A stretch of 31,648 nt of DNA from an uncultured Clostridia bacterium (lineage in GTDB: Bacteria > Bacillota > Clostridia > Oscillospirales > Acutalibacteraceae): the NCBI GenBank assembly GCA_937907605.1, contig CALCYI010000026.1, positions 1-31,648 of the forward strand. Direction: 5' to 3'. Shown piece by piece: positions 22,732 through 31,019 of the stretch (position 1 is its first letter; every line of letters starts with the position of its first letter). The translations under genes were made by a program, and so were the position numbers. Under the pieces are notes generated by a model. The model saw nothing but the letters and a program-made list of their open reading frames with translations, ran no database searches and had not been told where the DNA came from.

Positions 22732-23620
22732 ATTTTTTTCTCTCGTTTTTAATCCGCTTTGCACGCTTTTTGTTCATTTCAATATAGCTTGTCTTAACTG
22801 CCACATTGTCAAAATTTTGCTTAGCTCTGATGAAAAACCAATAGGTCGACATACAGTAATTACAGGTTGTGTCGCCCTTGAACGCCTTATTTTGCATTAT
22901 GAGGTTCTCAGGCATATCCATAAGCCCGCCGCACTTGGGACAGATTAAATCCGTATTATATACGTCAAAGCTTCCCGATACCTCCATGGTAATGTAATAC
23001 GGCTTAAAGAGGAGGCGTTCAAAGAAAGAGGAGTCGCACTTATGTATAAAGCCTTTAAGCTTCTTTTCGTCATAAACCTTTTTAAAGCATTCAGCCGTAA
23101 CGTAGCAGTCAGCAAGAGCTCTGTGAAGCTTTTCCGTGTCAAAATTAACTCCGAAAATTTCAGCGCACCTCTCAAGCGCGACCTGATTTCCGTTAGGGTT
23201 ATCCTCTTTGCTGATAAAGGACATACAGTATTTTTGCACGTCGCAGTAATTCTTTATAAAGTCAACCCTTGCAGCACCGAAGTTCTGTAAAAAATTGCCT
23301 GACAGAACGAACAAATCGGAATTGCTCCAGGACATAAATACGTTTTCCTCGCCCTTGCCCCATCTTGCAAAATCGGAAAAAGCGTCTTTAAAGGAAATAC
23401 CGTTTTCCTTAATCTCCTCATTAGTTATGTTAGTAAGACGTTTACAGCGTGAGGAAAGCTTACGGGTAAAATGAGGAATTACAAGCTGCTTATATGTATC
23501 GACGATGTTAAGCCTTTTATCAAGCTTTACAGCGCCTATTTCAATTATTTCGTTCATAAAGCTTTTAGTGGCGTAATTATATGCATTATTCCACTCAAAG
23601 TCAAAGATAATATAATACAA
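22718..23620 (-). CDS. DEDDh 3'-5' exonuclease with C-terminal zinc ribbon
   Basis: The 300-residue protein starts with an RNase T/KapD-like exonuclease domain (about 1-185). Its acidic residues are D7 and E9 (IFDFEW), D102 (SNSDLFVL) and H166...D171 (HRALADCYVTAE). After a linker comes a four-cysteine zinc ribbon (C227, C230, C253, C256) and a strongly basic tail (KKRAKRIKNERKKSRSR), both suggesting nucleic-acid binding. Whether the substrate is RNA or DNA is unknown. The start is TTG at 23620, with GGAG about 11 bases upstream; no ATG fits. It lies behind secG but is separated by the terminator at 23644-23674. It is probably a single-gene unit. Confidence 0.9.
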   Translation of the reverse strand: MYYIIFDFEWNNAYNYATKSFMNEIIEIGAVKLDKRLNIVDTYKQLVIPHFTRKLSSRCKRLTNITNEEIKENGISFKDAFSDFARWGKGEENVFMSWSNSDLFVLSGNFLQNFGAARVDFIKNYCDVQKYCMSFISKEDNPNGNQVALERCAEIFGVNFDTEKLHRALADCYVTAECFKKVYDEKKLKGFIHKCDSSFFERLLFKPYYITMEVSGSFDVYNTDLICPKCGGLMDMPENLIMQNKAFKGDTTCNYCMSTYWFFIRAKQNFDNVAVKTSYIEMNKKRAKRIKNERKKSRSR

Positions 23621-23643
23621 GTTTTAATATTCTCCAATTAACC

Positions 23644-23674
23644 GAAAAACAGCCCTGCATAACGCAAGGCTGTT
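23644..23674 (-). terminator. Rho-independent terminator of secG
   Basis: AACAGCC (23668-23674 on minus) pairs with GGCTGTT (23648-23654), extended by a TGC/GCA inner stem, and the minus strand continues TTTTTC. It follows the secG stop codon by about 10 bases. Confidence 0.88.
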
Positions 23675-23683
23675 AACAAAGTG

Positions 23684-23935
23684 TTATACAAATAAGAAAA
23701 TGAGAAATGCAGAAAGAACAACAATGAAGAATACAACAATTAAGCTTTTTGTGAGTCTTTCAAGCTTACCGTCAACGGTTCTGCCCTTAGCTTTATTGCC
23801 GTAGCTGTTTTCAGGTCCGCCTGTAATAACGCCTGAAAGGCTGGACTGTCTGCCTTCCTGCATAAGTACGATTAAAGTAATTATAATCGATGCAACGATA
23901 AGCACAGCACCGAATACATAATGATACCAAAGCAT
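23684..23935 (-). CDS. secG: SecG, preprotein translocase subunit
   Basis: SecG is the small accessory subunit of the SecYEG channel. The 83-residue protein has two hydrophobic helices (about 5-25 and 64-83) around the conserved cytoplasmic loop with LMQEGRQSSLSGVITGG and GNKAKGRTVDGKLERLTK. AGGAGG precedes the ATG, and it has its own promoter and terminator. In many Firmicutes secG precedes rnr (RNase R) and smpB; here the neighbour is a different exonuclease. Confidence 0.96.
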   Translation of the reverse strand: MLWYHYVFGAVLIVASIIITLIVLMQEGRQSSLSGVITGGPENSYGNKAKGRTVDGKLERLTKSLIVVFFIVVLSAFLIFLFV

Positions 23936-23970
23936 AATATTTTCCTCCTGATAGATTTTACGCGTAATGA

Positions 23971-23999
23971 ATTATAACATAAGTAATTACATAATGCAA
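23971..23999 (-). promoter_or_regulatory. Sigma-A promoter of secG
   Basis: On the minus strand TTGCAT (23994-23999) and a perfect TATAAT (23971-23976) are 17 bases apart. It lies in the 76-base gap behind the ParC-like gene. Confidence 0.75.
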
Positions 24000-24011
24000 G
24001 TATTTTTTTAT

Positions 24012-26249
24012 TTAGAAGGTAAGCTGGTCGGTATTATCGGCGGGACCGGGTACGGCGCCCGCTGCGGGAAGGCTCTTAGTTCTGAAACGCCAGGGCTTTT
24101 CGAACTCGCCTTCAGTATAGAAGTGCATTGACTCAAGCTTATGGTTCTTCTTCTGAGTCATAACGGAAACGCCGATAGTGTCCTTAGTTGACTTTGAAGC
24201 AAGCGCTCCCGTATTAAGAAGCAACATTCTGCCGTTGGAGGAGCAAAGCACAAGCTCGCAGTCCTCCTCAATGTATTCCATAGCGCTGAGCGGAACCTTA
24301 CCCGAATATGCCTTTAAAAGCTTCTTTCTGTTTGTTTTAGTCTGATAAGCGGAAATATCAACCTTTGCAATCTTTCCGTTTTCAAAGGCGAAAATCATAT
24401 AGCCCTTGTATTCCCTGATAACGCAGACAAATACGGTCTTTTCGTCGGGCTCCATTTCAAGCTTTGAAGCAACGAAGGTACCGAGCTGAGAAGCTTTACT
24501 ATCCGGAAAATCGTCAATTTTAGCCTTATATACCTGGCATTTATCGGTAAACGCGAGGAGCTCGTCCTTATTAGAGCACTCAAAGGTTCTTACAACCTCG
24601 TCGCCCTCCTTTACCTTCTGCTCACCGCTCATACGGAGATTGGCGGTTCTTATCTTATTAAGATAGCCTTCTTTGGTAATAAAGAGCGTTACGGGATAGT
24701 CGGGTATTTCAACCTCTTCAGTCGAGTCAAATTCTTCGACCTGATACAGTACTTCGCTCTTTCTTTCGGTTGAATACTTCTTTTTAACCTCTTCAAGCTC
24801 TTTAACTATAATTTTCTTCTGCTTGTTCTTTGATCCGAGTATTCCCTCAAGCTCTGCGATTTCCTTAATTAAGTCCTCAATGTCTTTAGTGCGCTTAAGG
24901 ATATATTCGCGGTTTAAATGACGGAGCTTGATTTCAGCTACGTACTCAGCCTGCGCCTTATCAATGCCGAAGCCTATCATTAAGTTAGGTACAACGTCCG
25001 CTTCTGCTTCGGTATTACGGATTATCCTTATTGCCTTGTCAATATCAAGCAGGATTTTTTCAAGTCCCTGCAGGAGATGAAGCCTTTCAGCCTTTTTATC
25101 AAGAGTGAACTGAGTTCTTCTTCTTACACATTCAAGACGGAAATCAATCCATTCCTCAAGTATATCCTTAACGCCGAGCACCATTGGAGTACCCTTGATA
25201 AGTACATTGAAGTTACAGGAAAAAGTGTCCTCAAGCTGAGTCATCTTGTAAAGCTTGGTCATAAGCTTGTCCGGGTCAGTTCCCCTCTTTAAGTCAAGCG
25301 TTATCCTCAGGCCCTTTAAGTCCGTTTCGTCGCGTATGTCGGAAAGCTCTCTGATTTTATTGCCCTTTACAAGCTCAACGATTTTATCAATAATCGCCTC
25401 AGAGGTCGTCGTAGGCGGGATTTCGGTAACGTTAATACAGTTATATGACTTTTCGTAATTATACTTTGCTCTAACTTTAACCGAGCCCCTGCCGTTTTCA
25501 TAGATTTTTTCAAGCTCTTCCCTGTCATAGATAATATATCCGCCGCCGACAAAATCAGGCGCAAGCAGCGTTTCGGATATTTCATGGGCTGGATTTTTGA
25601 TAAGCGCAATCGTAGTATCGCATAGCTCGCCGAGATTGAAGGATGCGATTGAGGAAGCCATTCCTACGGCAATACCCGTAGTAACGTTCGCAAGAATAGT
25701 CGGGAATGTTACCGGAAGCAGAGTCGGCTCCTTCATCGTATTGTCATAGTTATCTACAAAATCAACGGTATCCTTATTAATATCCTCAAAGAGCTCCTTT
25801 GAAATCGGAGCAAGCTTAGCCTCAGTATAACGCGAAGCCGCGTACATCATATTCTTTGAGTACGCTTTACCGAAGTTGCCCTTACTCTCCACATACGGAT
25901 ATAAAAGACTTTCATTACCCCTTGAAAGACGAATCATAGTTTCATAAATAGACGCGTCGCCGTGAGGGTTGAGCTGCATTGTACGACCAACTATGTTTGC
26001 GCTCTTAATAGTTCCGCCCTGTAAAAGCCCCATATTGTACATAGTGTAAAGGAGCTTTCTGTGCGAGGGCTTAAAGCCGTCAATCTCGGGAATTGCACGG
26101 GAGAGAATTACGCTCATGGCGTAAGGCATATAGTTTGACGTAAGCGTATCTACAATACGCTCGTCCTTAATTGTACCCGCGCCCTGAATATGAACGTTAT
26201 CAGCGAGCGGCTGAACGGCATTATTTTCAATAGCTTTTTTCTTTGCCAT
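24012..26249 (-). CDS. parC: ParC/GyrA-like type IIA topoisomerase subunit A
   Basis: This is the DNA-cleaving subunit of a type IIA topoisomerase. The 745-residue protein has the winged-helix core with catalytic Y141 (AASRYTEAKL), a coiled-coil region (about 420-510) and a C-terminal beta-pinwheel-like half. I see no GyrA box (QRRGGKG), so ParC-like decatenation is likelier than gyrase activity. In the quinolone-determining region (NPHGDASIYETM, 94-105) the position of E. coli GyrA S83 is A99, and D87 is E103. It is shorter than typical GyrA/ParC. AAGGAGGG precedes the ATG, 14 bases after the subunit B stop, so both subunits are co-expressed. Confidence 0.93.
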   Translation of the reverse strand: MAKKKAIENNAVQPLADNVHIQGAGTIKDERIVDTLTSNYMPYAMSVILSRAIPEIDGFKPSHRKLLYTMYNMGLLQGGTIKSANIVGRTMQLNPHGDASIYETMIRLSRGNESLLYPYVESKGNFGKAYSKNMMYAASRYTEAKLAPISKELFEDINKDTVDFVDNYDNTMKEPTLLPVTFPTILANVTTGIAVGMASSIASFNLGELCDTTIALIKNPAHEISETLLAPDFVGGGYIIYDREELEKIYENGRGSVKVRAKYNYEKSYNCINVTEIPPTTTSEAIIDKIVELVKGNKIRELSDIRDETDLKGLRITLDLKRGTDPDKLMTKLYKMTQLEDTFSCNFNVLIKGTPMVLGVKDILEEWIDFRLECVRRRTQFTLDKKAERLHLLQGLEKILLDIDKAIRIIRNTEAEADVVPNLMIGFGIDKAQAEYVAEIKLRHLNREYILKRTKDIEDLIKEIAELEGILGSKNKQKKIIVKELEEVKKKYSTERKSEVLYQVEEFDSTEEVEIPDYPVTLFITKEGYLNKIRTANLRMSGEQKVKEGDEVVRTFECSNKDELLAFTDKCQVYKAKIDDFPDSKASQLGTFVASKLEMEPDEKTVFVCVIREYKGYMIFAFENGKIAKVDISAYQTKTNRKKLLKAYSGKVPLSAMEYIEEDCELVLCSSNGRMLLLNTGALASKSTKDTIGVSVMTQKKNHKLESMHFYTEGEFEKPWRFRTKSLPAAGAVPGPADNTDQLTF

Positions 26250-26263
26250 AATATCAGCCCTCC

Positions 26264-28243
26264 TTACGATACGTCCGCGGCATCAAGATAAAGATGACCG
26301 TAATCGGAAATATATTCTTTACGTCCCTCAAGGTTATCGCCGAGCAGTAAATCGAACATTTCCGACGTAGCCATTGCGTCGCTCGGAGTAACCTTTATAA
26401 GACGCCTTGTTGCAGGGTTCATGGTGGTTAGGTTCATCATATCAGCCTCGTTTTCACCAAGTCCCTTGGAACGCTGTACGGTGTATTTTTTACCCTCGAG
26501 CTCAGCCTTAATGGAGTCCATTTCGACCTCGTTATACGCGAAATAGGTCTGGTCTTTACAAGTGACTTCATACAAAGGTGATTCGGCAATATACACTTTT
26601 CCCTCTTCGATAAGACGCGGCATAAGACGGTAAATCATAGTGAGAATAAGAGTCCTGATCTGGAAGCCGTCAACGTCGGCATCCGTACAAATCATTATTT
26701 TATTCCAACGCAGAGCGTCCATATCAAACAAAGATACGTCCTTAGCAGCCTTGCTCTTAACCTCAACCCCGCAGCCAAGTACCTTAATTAAATCCGTGAT
26801 AATATCACTCTTGAAAATCTTATCGTAATCGGATTTAAGGCAGTTCAGTATCTTGCCCCTTACGGGCATTAACGCCTGGAAATTAGCGTCCCTCGCCTGC
26901 TTACAGGCGCCGAGAGCGGAGTCGCCCTCTACTATGAAGATTTCTCTTTCGCTCACGTCCTTGGAACGACAGTCCACAAACTTCTGAATACGGTTGGTCA
27001 TATCGACCTTTGCCTGAAGCGTGGTTTTGAGGTTTTTCCTTGTCTTTTCAGCCTTAATCCTTGAACGCATATTGATAAGCATTTGGTCGGCTATCTTATC
27101 AGCGTCCATCTTATTTTCAATGAAGTAAACCTCAAGCTGATGACGGAAGAATTCTGTCATAGCCTCCTGAATAAACTTATTTGTTATCGCCTTTTTAGTC
27201 TGATTTTCATACGAGGTCTGAGTTGAAAAGCTCGATACTACAAAAATTACGCACTCCTCAATATCCTGTACGGTAATCTGAGCGTCGGTTTTATTAAACT
27301 TATTATTAGCCTTTAAGTAAGCGTTAATCTGGCTTACAAACGCGCTTCGAAACGCCTTTTCGGGAGAGCCGCCGTGCTCAAGAAAAGACGAGTTATGATA
27401 ATATTCCTTAAGCTGTGTATTAAGGGAGAAACAAAGAGCAGCTTTAATCTTTAACTTATAGTCCTCTAAATCCTCTCTGTCCCTGCCTACGCGCTCACAT
27501 TCCCAATACTGCGGAGTTGTGAAAGCTTTATCCCCTGCAAGCTCCTTAACGTAATCCTGAATACCGTTTTCATAGCAGAATTCGGTAGTTTCATACTGGG
27601 AGGCAGTAAGCTGATTTTTAAATACAAAGGTTATATTATCGTTAACGATTGCCTGACGTTTAATCGTTTCAACATAATATTCGGCAGGCACGTTAATATC
27701 AGTAAATACGTCAAGGTCGGGCTTCCAGCGGATTTTTGTACCCGTGTCCCCTCGCTTGCCGTAAGGCTCCTTACTGAGTCCGCCAACGTTTTCGCCCTTT
27801 TCAAAGTGAAGATTATACCTGAAACCGCCCGATTTAATCTCAGCGTCCATATATTCGGAGGCGTACTGCGTAGCGCAAAGTCCGAGACCGTTAAGACCGA
27901 GCGAGAACTGGTAGTTATCGCCGCCGTTATCGTATTTACCGCCCGCATAAAGCTCACAGAAAAGGAGCTCCCAGTTATATCTATCCTCATTTTTATTATA
28001 ATCAACGGGAATACCGCGTCCGAAGTCCTGCACCTCAACGGAGCCGTCAAGGAAACGTGTGATAATAATCTTCTTTCCGTGTCCCTCGCGCGCCTCGTCG
28101 ATTGAGTTTGACATTATTTCAAATATAGAATGCTCGCAGCCTTCGATTCCGTCAGAGCCGAATATAACCGCAGGGCGTTTTCTTACTCTGTCGGCGCCCT
28201 TTAAGGATTTTATACTTTCGTTGCCGTATGCTTTCTTTGCCAA
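26264..28243 (-). CDS. parE: ParE/GyrB-like type IIA topoisomerase ATPase subunit
   Basis: The 659-residue protein carries the GHKL ATPase domain with E42, N46 and D49 (FEIMSNSIDEA), D73 (DFGRGIP) and the GLNGLG lid region (116-121), then a transducer domain, and a Toprim domain with IVEGDSALGACKQARD and DADVDGFQI. It belongs to a divergent clade: the usual RPGMYIG is RPAVIFG (23-29). I chose the TTG at 28243 because GGAGG lies 7 bases upstream and family similarity begins there; the upstream in-frame ATG at 28309 would add an unrelated hydrophobic stretch overlapping the promoter. The promoter at 28281-28309 drives this and the ParC-like gene. Confidence 0.93.
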   Translation of the reverse strand: MAKKAYGNESIKSLKGADRVRKRPAVIFGSDGIEGCEHSIFEIMSNSIDEAREGHGKKIIITRFLDGSVEVQDFGRGIPVDYNKNEDRYNWELLFCELYAGGKYDNGGDNYQFSLGLNGLGLCATQYASEYMDAEIKSGGFRYNLHFEKGENVGGLSKEPYGKRGDTGTKIRWKPDLDVFTDINVPAEYYVETIKRQAIVNDNITFVFKNQLTASQYETTEFCYENGIQDYVKELAGDKAFTTPQYWECERVGRDREDLEDYKLKIKAALCFSLNTQLKEYYHNSSFLEHGGSPEKAFRSAFVSQINAYLKANNKFNKTDAQITVQDIEECVIFVVSSFSTQTSYENQTKKAITNKFIQEAMTEFFRHQLEVYFIENKMDADKIADQMLINMRSRIKAEKTRKNLKTTLQAKVDMTNRIQKFVDCRSKDVSEREIFIVEGDSALGACKQARDANFQALMPVRGKILNCLKSDYDKIFKSDIITDLIKVLGCGVEVKSKAAKDVSLFDMDALRWNKIMICTDADVDGFQIRTLILTMIYRLMPRLIEEGKVYIAESPLYEVTCKDQTYFAYNEVEMDSIKAELEGKKYTVQRSKGLGENEADMMNLTTMNPATRRLIKVTPSDAMATSEMFDLLLGDNLEGRKEYISDYGHLYLDAADVS

Positions 28244-28280
28244 GCCATTACCTCCAATAACAAGTATACATACATAGTAA

Positions 28281-28309
28281 ATTATACAATATATAGTATA
28301 AAAAATCAA
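28281..28309 (-). promoter_or_regulatory. Sigma-A promoter of the parE-parC pair
   Basis: On the minus strand TTGATT (28304-28309) and a perfect TATAAT (28281-28286) are 17 bases apart. Its position within a longer reading frame supports the downstream TTG start for the ParE-like gene. Confidence 0.75.
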
Positions 28310-28323
28310 GTTTTAAATAAATA

Positions 28324-28353
28324 AAAATATCCCCTACATATAGGGGATATTTT
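28324..28353 (-). terminator. Strong terminator of the transporter gene
   Basis: A 13-bp perfect stem with core ATATCCCCTA/TAGGGGATAT and loop of four bases lies 15 bases after the transporter stop codon. The minus strand continues TTTTTATTTATTT. A-rich sequence on the other side gives T-rich exits on both strands, so it could work in both directions. Confidence 0.93.
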
Positions 28354-28367
28354 ACAAATTTTGACTT

Positions 28368-29786
28368 TTAATCTATATTTTCAAACTGCTTTCTCTGTTC
28401 AATTACCGCGTTATGCATATCCTCCTTCGTCTTGCCCGTGAGCTTATAGAAGAAGAACGGAACGCCTGCAAGGAACATCATAAGACCGTGGAATACGGTA
28501 TAGAAGAAAAGCATCTTAATCTGAGTATCGGTTGACTGTACGGGATTTGGTACTAAGTCTGTCGGCTGAATGTACTGAATAATCGAATGGTCGCCGTAGA
28601 GAATACGCGGAGCAAGAGCGTTAGCAATAGTGCCGCTTATCATAGTACCGATACCGATAACGAACGGAAGCGAAGCGTCAAGCCTCTTCCCTGTTTTAAG
28701 CTCGATATCCTCAAGGACGTCCGCCTGGAACATGGTCGGAAGAAGGTTGGAAGCGCCGAACTGTAAACCGATAAGGAATAACGCTATAATGAATACAATC
28801 TGTAACGCCTTATTTCCGCTGCTGAAATAAGTATAACCGATAGCAAACGCAACAACGTTTATAATTACCGAATAGATACCGCTTGATATATAGAGTACCT
28901 TAGAATTGAATTTCTTAAGTAAGAAATTGATAATCAGCATACCAACCGCCGTACCTATGCCCGTAGGAAGTCCGAACAGCAGGAACTTAGACGTTGAGCC
29001 AAGAAGCGCGGCAGCAAGAAACGGACCGAGATATGTAGCGATATTACGGAAGCTTTTTAAAGTGTCGGATATGATAATAGTCCATGCGTATTTATTGGTT
29101 AGAATATCCTTAAAGCCAACAAGCGGGTTTTTCTTTTCAGCGGTATACGCAACTCTTTCATGAACAGCGTTCATGCCGAGGAGCATGGCGATAACGCCGA
29201 CAACGCCGCAAAGTCCCGCTCCGATTATATACTGTAAGCCCTCGTTGTCCTTCCAGATTAAACCGATTACGAGAAGAATTACAAGCGGAGCAGAATTACC
29301 GACTGCTGATACAATACTTCTGAAGGAGATAACGTTATCGCGCTCCTTCATATTAGGAGTCATAACGATTGCAACCATATTGACGGAGTTACCGAGGCTC
29401 GTTGCTATCGACCACAATACCGCAATCGTTACGATATAAATCATAAGAATTGTGCCGGAAAGCGCTTTAGGCGTAATAAAGGTTAATACAAGCAAAACGC
29501 CCGCAGGCACAGCAGCAATCAGTCCGAGAGGTTTAAATTTACCAAGCTTGCCGACTTTCCTGCCGTCAATGTACATAGCAAGGAAGAAATTGAGTATAAA
29601 AGGAATAACGCTTATTAACGTGTTATACAAAGAAGCCTGAGAATCGGTAAGCCTCAACACGTTTACAATATACGCATTCCTGTACGAGCCTATCATGCCC
29701 GTCATATTCGTATAGAAGAATACGGCAACTAAGTAGAGTATGAATTCACTTGTTTTCACATATTTCTTTTCATTTGCATTTTCCAT
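28368..29786 (-). CDS. GPH/MFS-type sugar transporter
   Basis: The 472-residue integral membrane protein has about twelve hydrophobic segments and the layout of the MFS_2/GPH (glycoside-pentoside-hexuronide:cation symporter) family, with NMTGMIGSYRNAYIVNVL at the first helices and a conserved ERDNVISFRSI loop near residues 148-158. The substrate cannot be read from sequence, but the gene is divergent from a GH36 alpha-galactosidase-like gene, so an alpha-galactoside such as melibiose or raffinose is a reasonable inference. AAGGAGTG precedes the ATG, in a context identical to that of the GH36 start. A strong terminator follows. Confidence 0.88.
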   Translation of the reverse strand: MENANEKKYVKTSEFILYLVAVFFYTNMTGMIGSYRNAYIVNVLRLTDSQASLYNTLISVIPFILNFFLAMYIDGRKVGKLGKFKPLGLIAAVPAGVLLVLTFITPKALSGTILMIYIVTIAVLWSIATSLGNSVNMVAIVMTPNMKERDNVISFRSIVSAVGNSAPLVILLVIGLIWKDNEGLQYIIGAGLCGVVGVIAMLLGMNAVHERVAYTAEKKNPLVGFKDILTNKYAWTIIISDTLKSFRNIATYLGPFLAAALLGSTSKFLLFGLPTGIGTAVGMLIINFLLKKFNSKVLYISSGIYSVIINVVAFAIGYTYFSSGNKALQIVFIIALFLIGLQFGASNLLPTMFQADVLEDIELKTGKRLDASLPFVIGIGTMISGTIANALAPRILYGDHSIIQYIQPTDLVPNPVQSTDTQIKMLFFYTVFHGLMMFLAGVPFFFYKLTGKTKEDMHNAVIEQRKQFENID

Positions 29787-29805
29787 AAAATCACTCCTTA
29801 ACCTG

Positions 29806-29834
29806 ATATTAGCACACTAAAGCGTTATTTTCAA
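29806..29834 (-). promoter_or_regulatory. Sigma-A promoter of the transporter
   Basis: On the minus strand TTGAAA (29829-29834) and TAATAT (29806-29811) are 17 bases apart, about 20 bases ahead of the ATG. It is back to back with the GH36 promoter; the -35 boxes are 8 bases apart. Confidence 0.68.
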
Positions 29835-29842
29835 CAAATATC

Positions 29843-29871
29843 TTGCTAAATATAAAAGGTAAATATATAAT
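29843..29871 (+). promoter_or_regulatory. Sigma-A promoter of the GH36 gene
   Basis: TTGCTA (29843-29848) and a perfect TATAAT (29866-29871) are 17 bases apart. The predicted start near 29878 would leave a leader of only about 13 bases, beginning with the ribosome-binding site. Confidence 0.7.
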
Positions 29872-29890
29872 TAAAACAAGGAGTGATTTT

Positions 29891-31000
29891 ATGGCTATTC
29901 TAAAAAACAGCAATGTATTTATACTCGAAACAAAAAATTATCATTACGTGCTCGGTGTTGATGAATTTTCATACAACCGTCACGTGCACTGGGGCAAAAA
30001 ATGTCCGATTTCAGACTACGATACAAAAGCAACTCCGACTGAGAATATTTCGCTGCACCCCGAGCTTGACCAGATTAAGCAGGAATACACGCTGTTCGGC
30101 GGAACAATGTACAGGGAGTGCTCGCTTAAGGTCACCTTCCCTGACGGCTGTAGAGAGCTTGAAACGCTATACAAGGGCTATGAGATTAACGATAACGAGC
30201 TTTGTATAACCTTTAAGGATAAGGTTTATCCTTTCGAATATGCTATTCATTATAAGGTATATGAGGATTACGACATTATAGTAAGATATACGCGCGTTAA
30301 GAATAACGGCAACGAGGACATTATCCTTGAAAAGATTATGAGCGGCGAGATTGCGCTCCCCGATACAAATCCGTATTATATTAAAAACACTAACGGCGCG
30401 TGGGGTGCTGAATGTACGCAGACTGAGGCACTGCTTGACGGTGGCTCTCTTATATTCGAAAGCAGGAGAGGTACAAGCTCACATACAAATTCGCCTTATC
30501 TAATTGCTCACAAGGGATCTGACGAGAAAAAAGGCGAGGTTTATTATGCAATGCTCGCATACAGCGGCTCGTTCAAAGCGCAGGCATACAGGGATTTATT
30601 CGGCACTACGAGGCTTTACCTCGGTATTAACGACTTTGATTCCGAATATGCGCTTAAGGGCGGCGAAGAATTCAGGACTCCCGAGCTTATTATCGGTATG
30701 TCCGAGGGCTTCGGCAATATGACAAGAAATCTTAACCACTTTGGTATTGAGCTTATTCTTCCGAAATATTTTAATAATACTCCCCTGCCCGTATTATACA
30801 ATTCCTGGGAGGCAACAGCGTTTGACGTAAATACTACTGACCAAACGAAAATTGCAAAACAGGCGGCAAAAGCAGGCTGCGAGCTTTTCGTAATGGACGA
30901 CGGCTGGTTCGGAGCAAGGAACGACGACCACGCTGGTCTCGGCGACTGGGTAGTTAATAAGGACAAGTTCCCTAACGGACTTGACGAGCTTATTAAACAA
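29891..31000 (+). CDS. Alpha-galactosidase-like GH36 enzyme, 5' part only, cut by chimeric join
   Basis: About 370 residues of a GH36 glycosidase are present. Residues 1 to about 295 form the N-terminal beta-sandwich domain (start MAILKNSNVFILETKNYHY; AYSGSFKAQAYR further on). The barrel then starts with VLYNSWEATAFDV (about 301-313) and FVMDDGWFGARNDDHAGLGDW (from about residue 333), typical of GH36, and KFPNGLDELI. Full GH36 enzymes run to roughly 700 residues; the catalytic nucleophile and acid/base regions lie beyond the point where the sequence changes to a methyltransferase. The true gene probably continues on another contig. AAGGAG and a good promoter precede the ATG. The divergent neighbour is a sugar transporter. 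The 3' boundary is approximate, between 30990 and 31035. Confidence 0.87.
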
Positions 31001-31019
31001 GGCTCTTCAATTCTTAATA

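Larger units (their letters stand above)
29783..29894. repeat. 17-bp inverted repeat made of the two divergent translation starts
   Basis: Positions 29783-29799 and 29878-29894 are perfect reverse complements of each other. Each arm holds the ribosome-binding site, spacer, ATG and next base (AAGGAGTGATTTTATGG) of one of the two divergent genes. The promoters lie between the arms. Confidence 0.85.

Noticed and set aside
23684..26249. Calling the 24012-26249 gene gyrA
   Set aside because: There is no GyrA box and the protein is short; ParC-like is the safer name, although in some Clostridia the distinction is not sharp.
26264..28309. ATG start at 28309 for the ParE-like gene
   Set aside because: It adds a hydrophobic stretch unlike the family, lies in the promoter's -35 region, and the TTG at 28243 has an ideal GGAGG.
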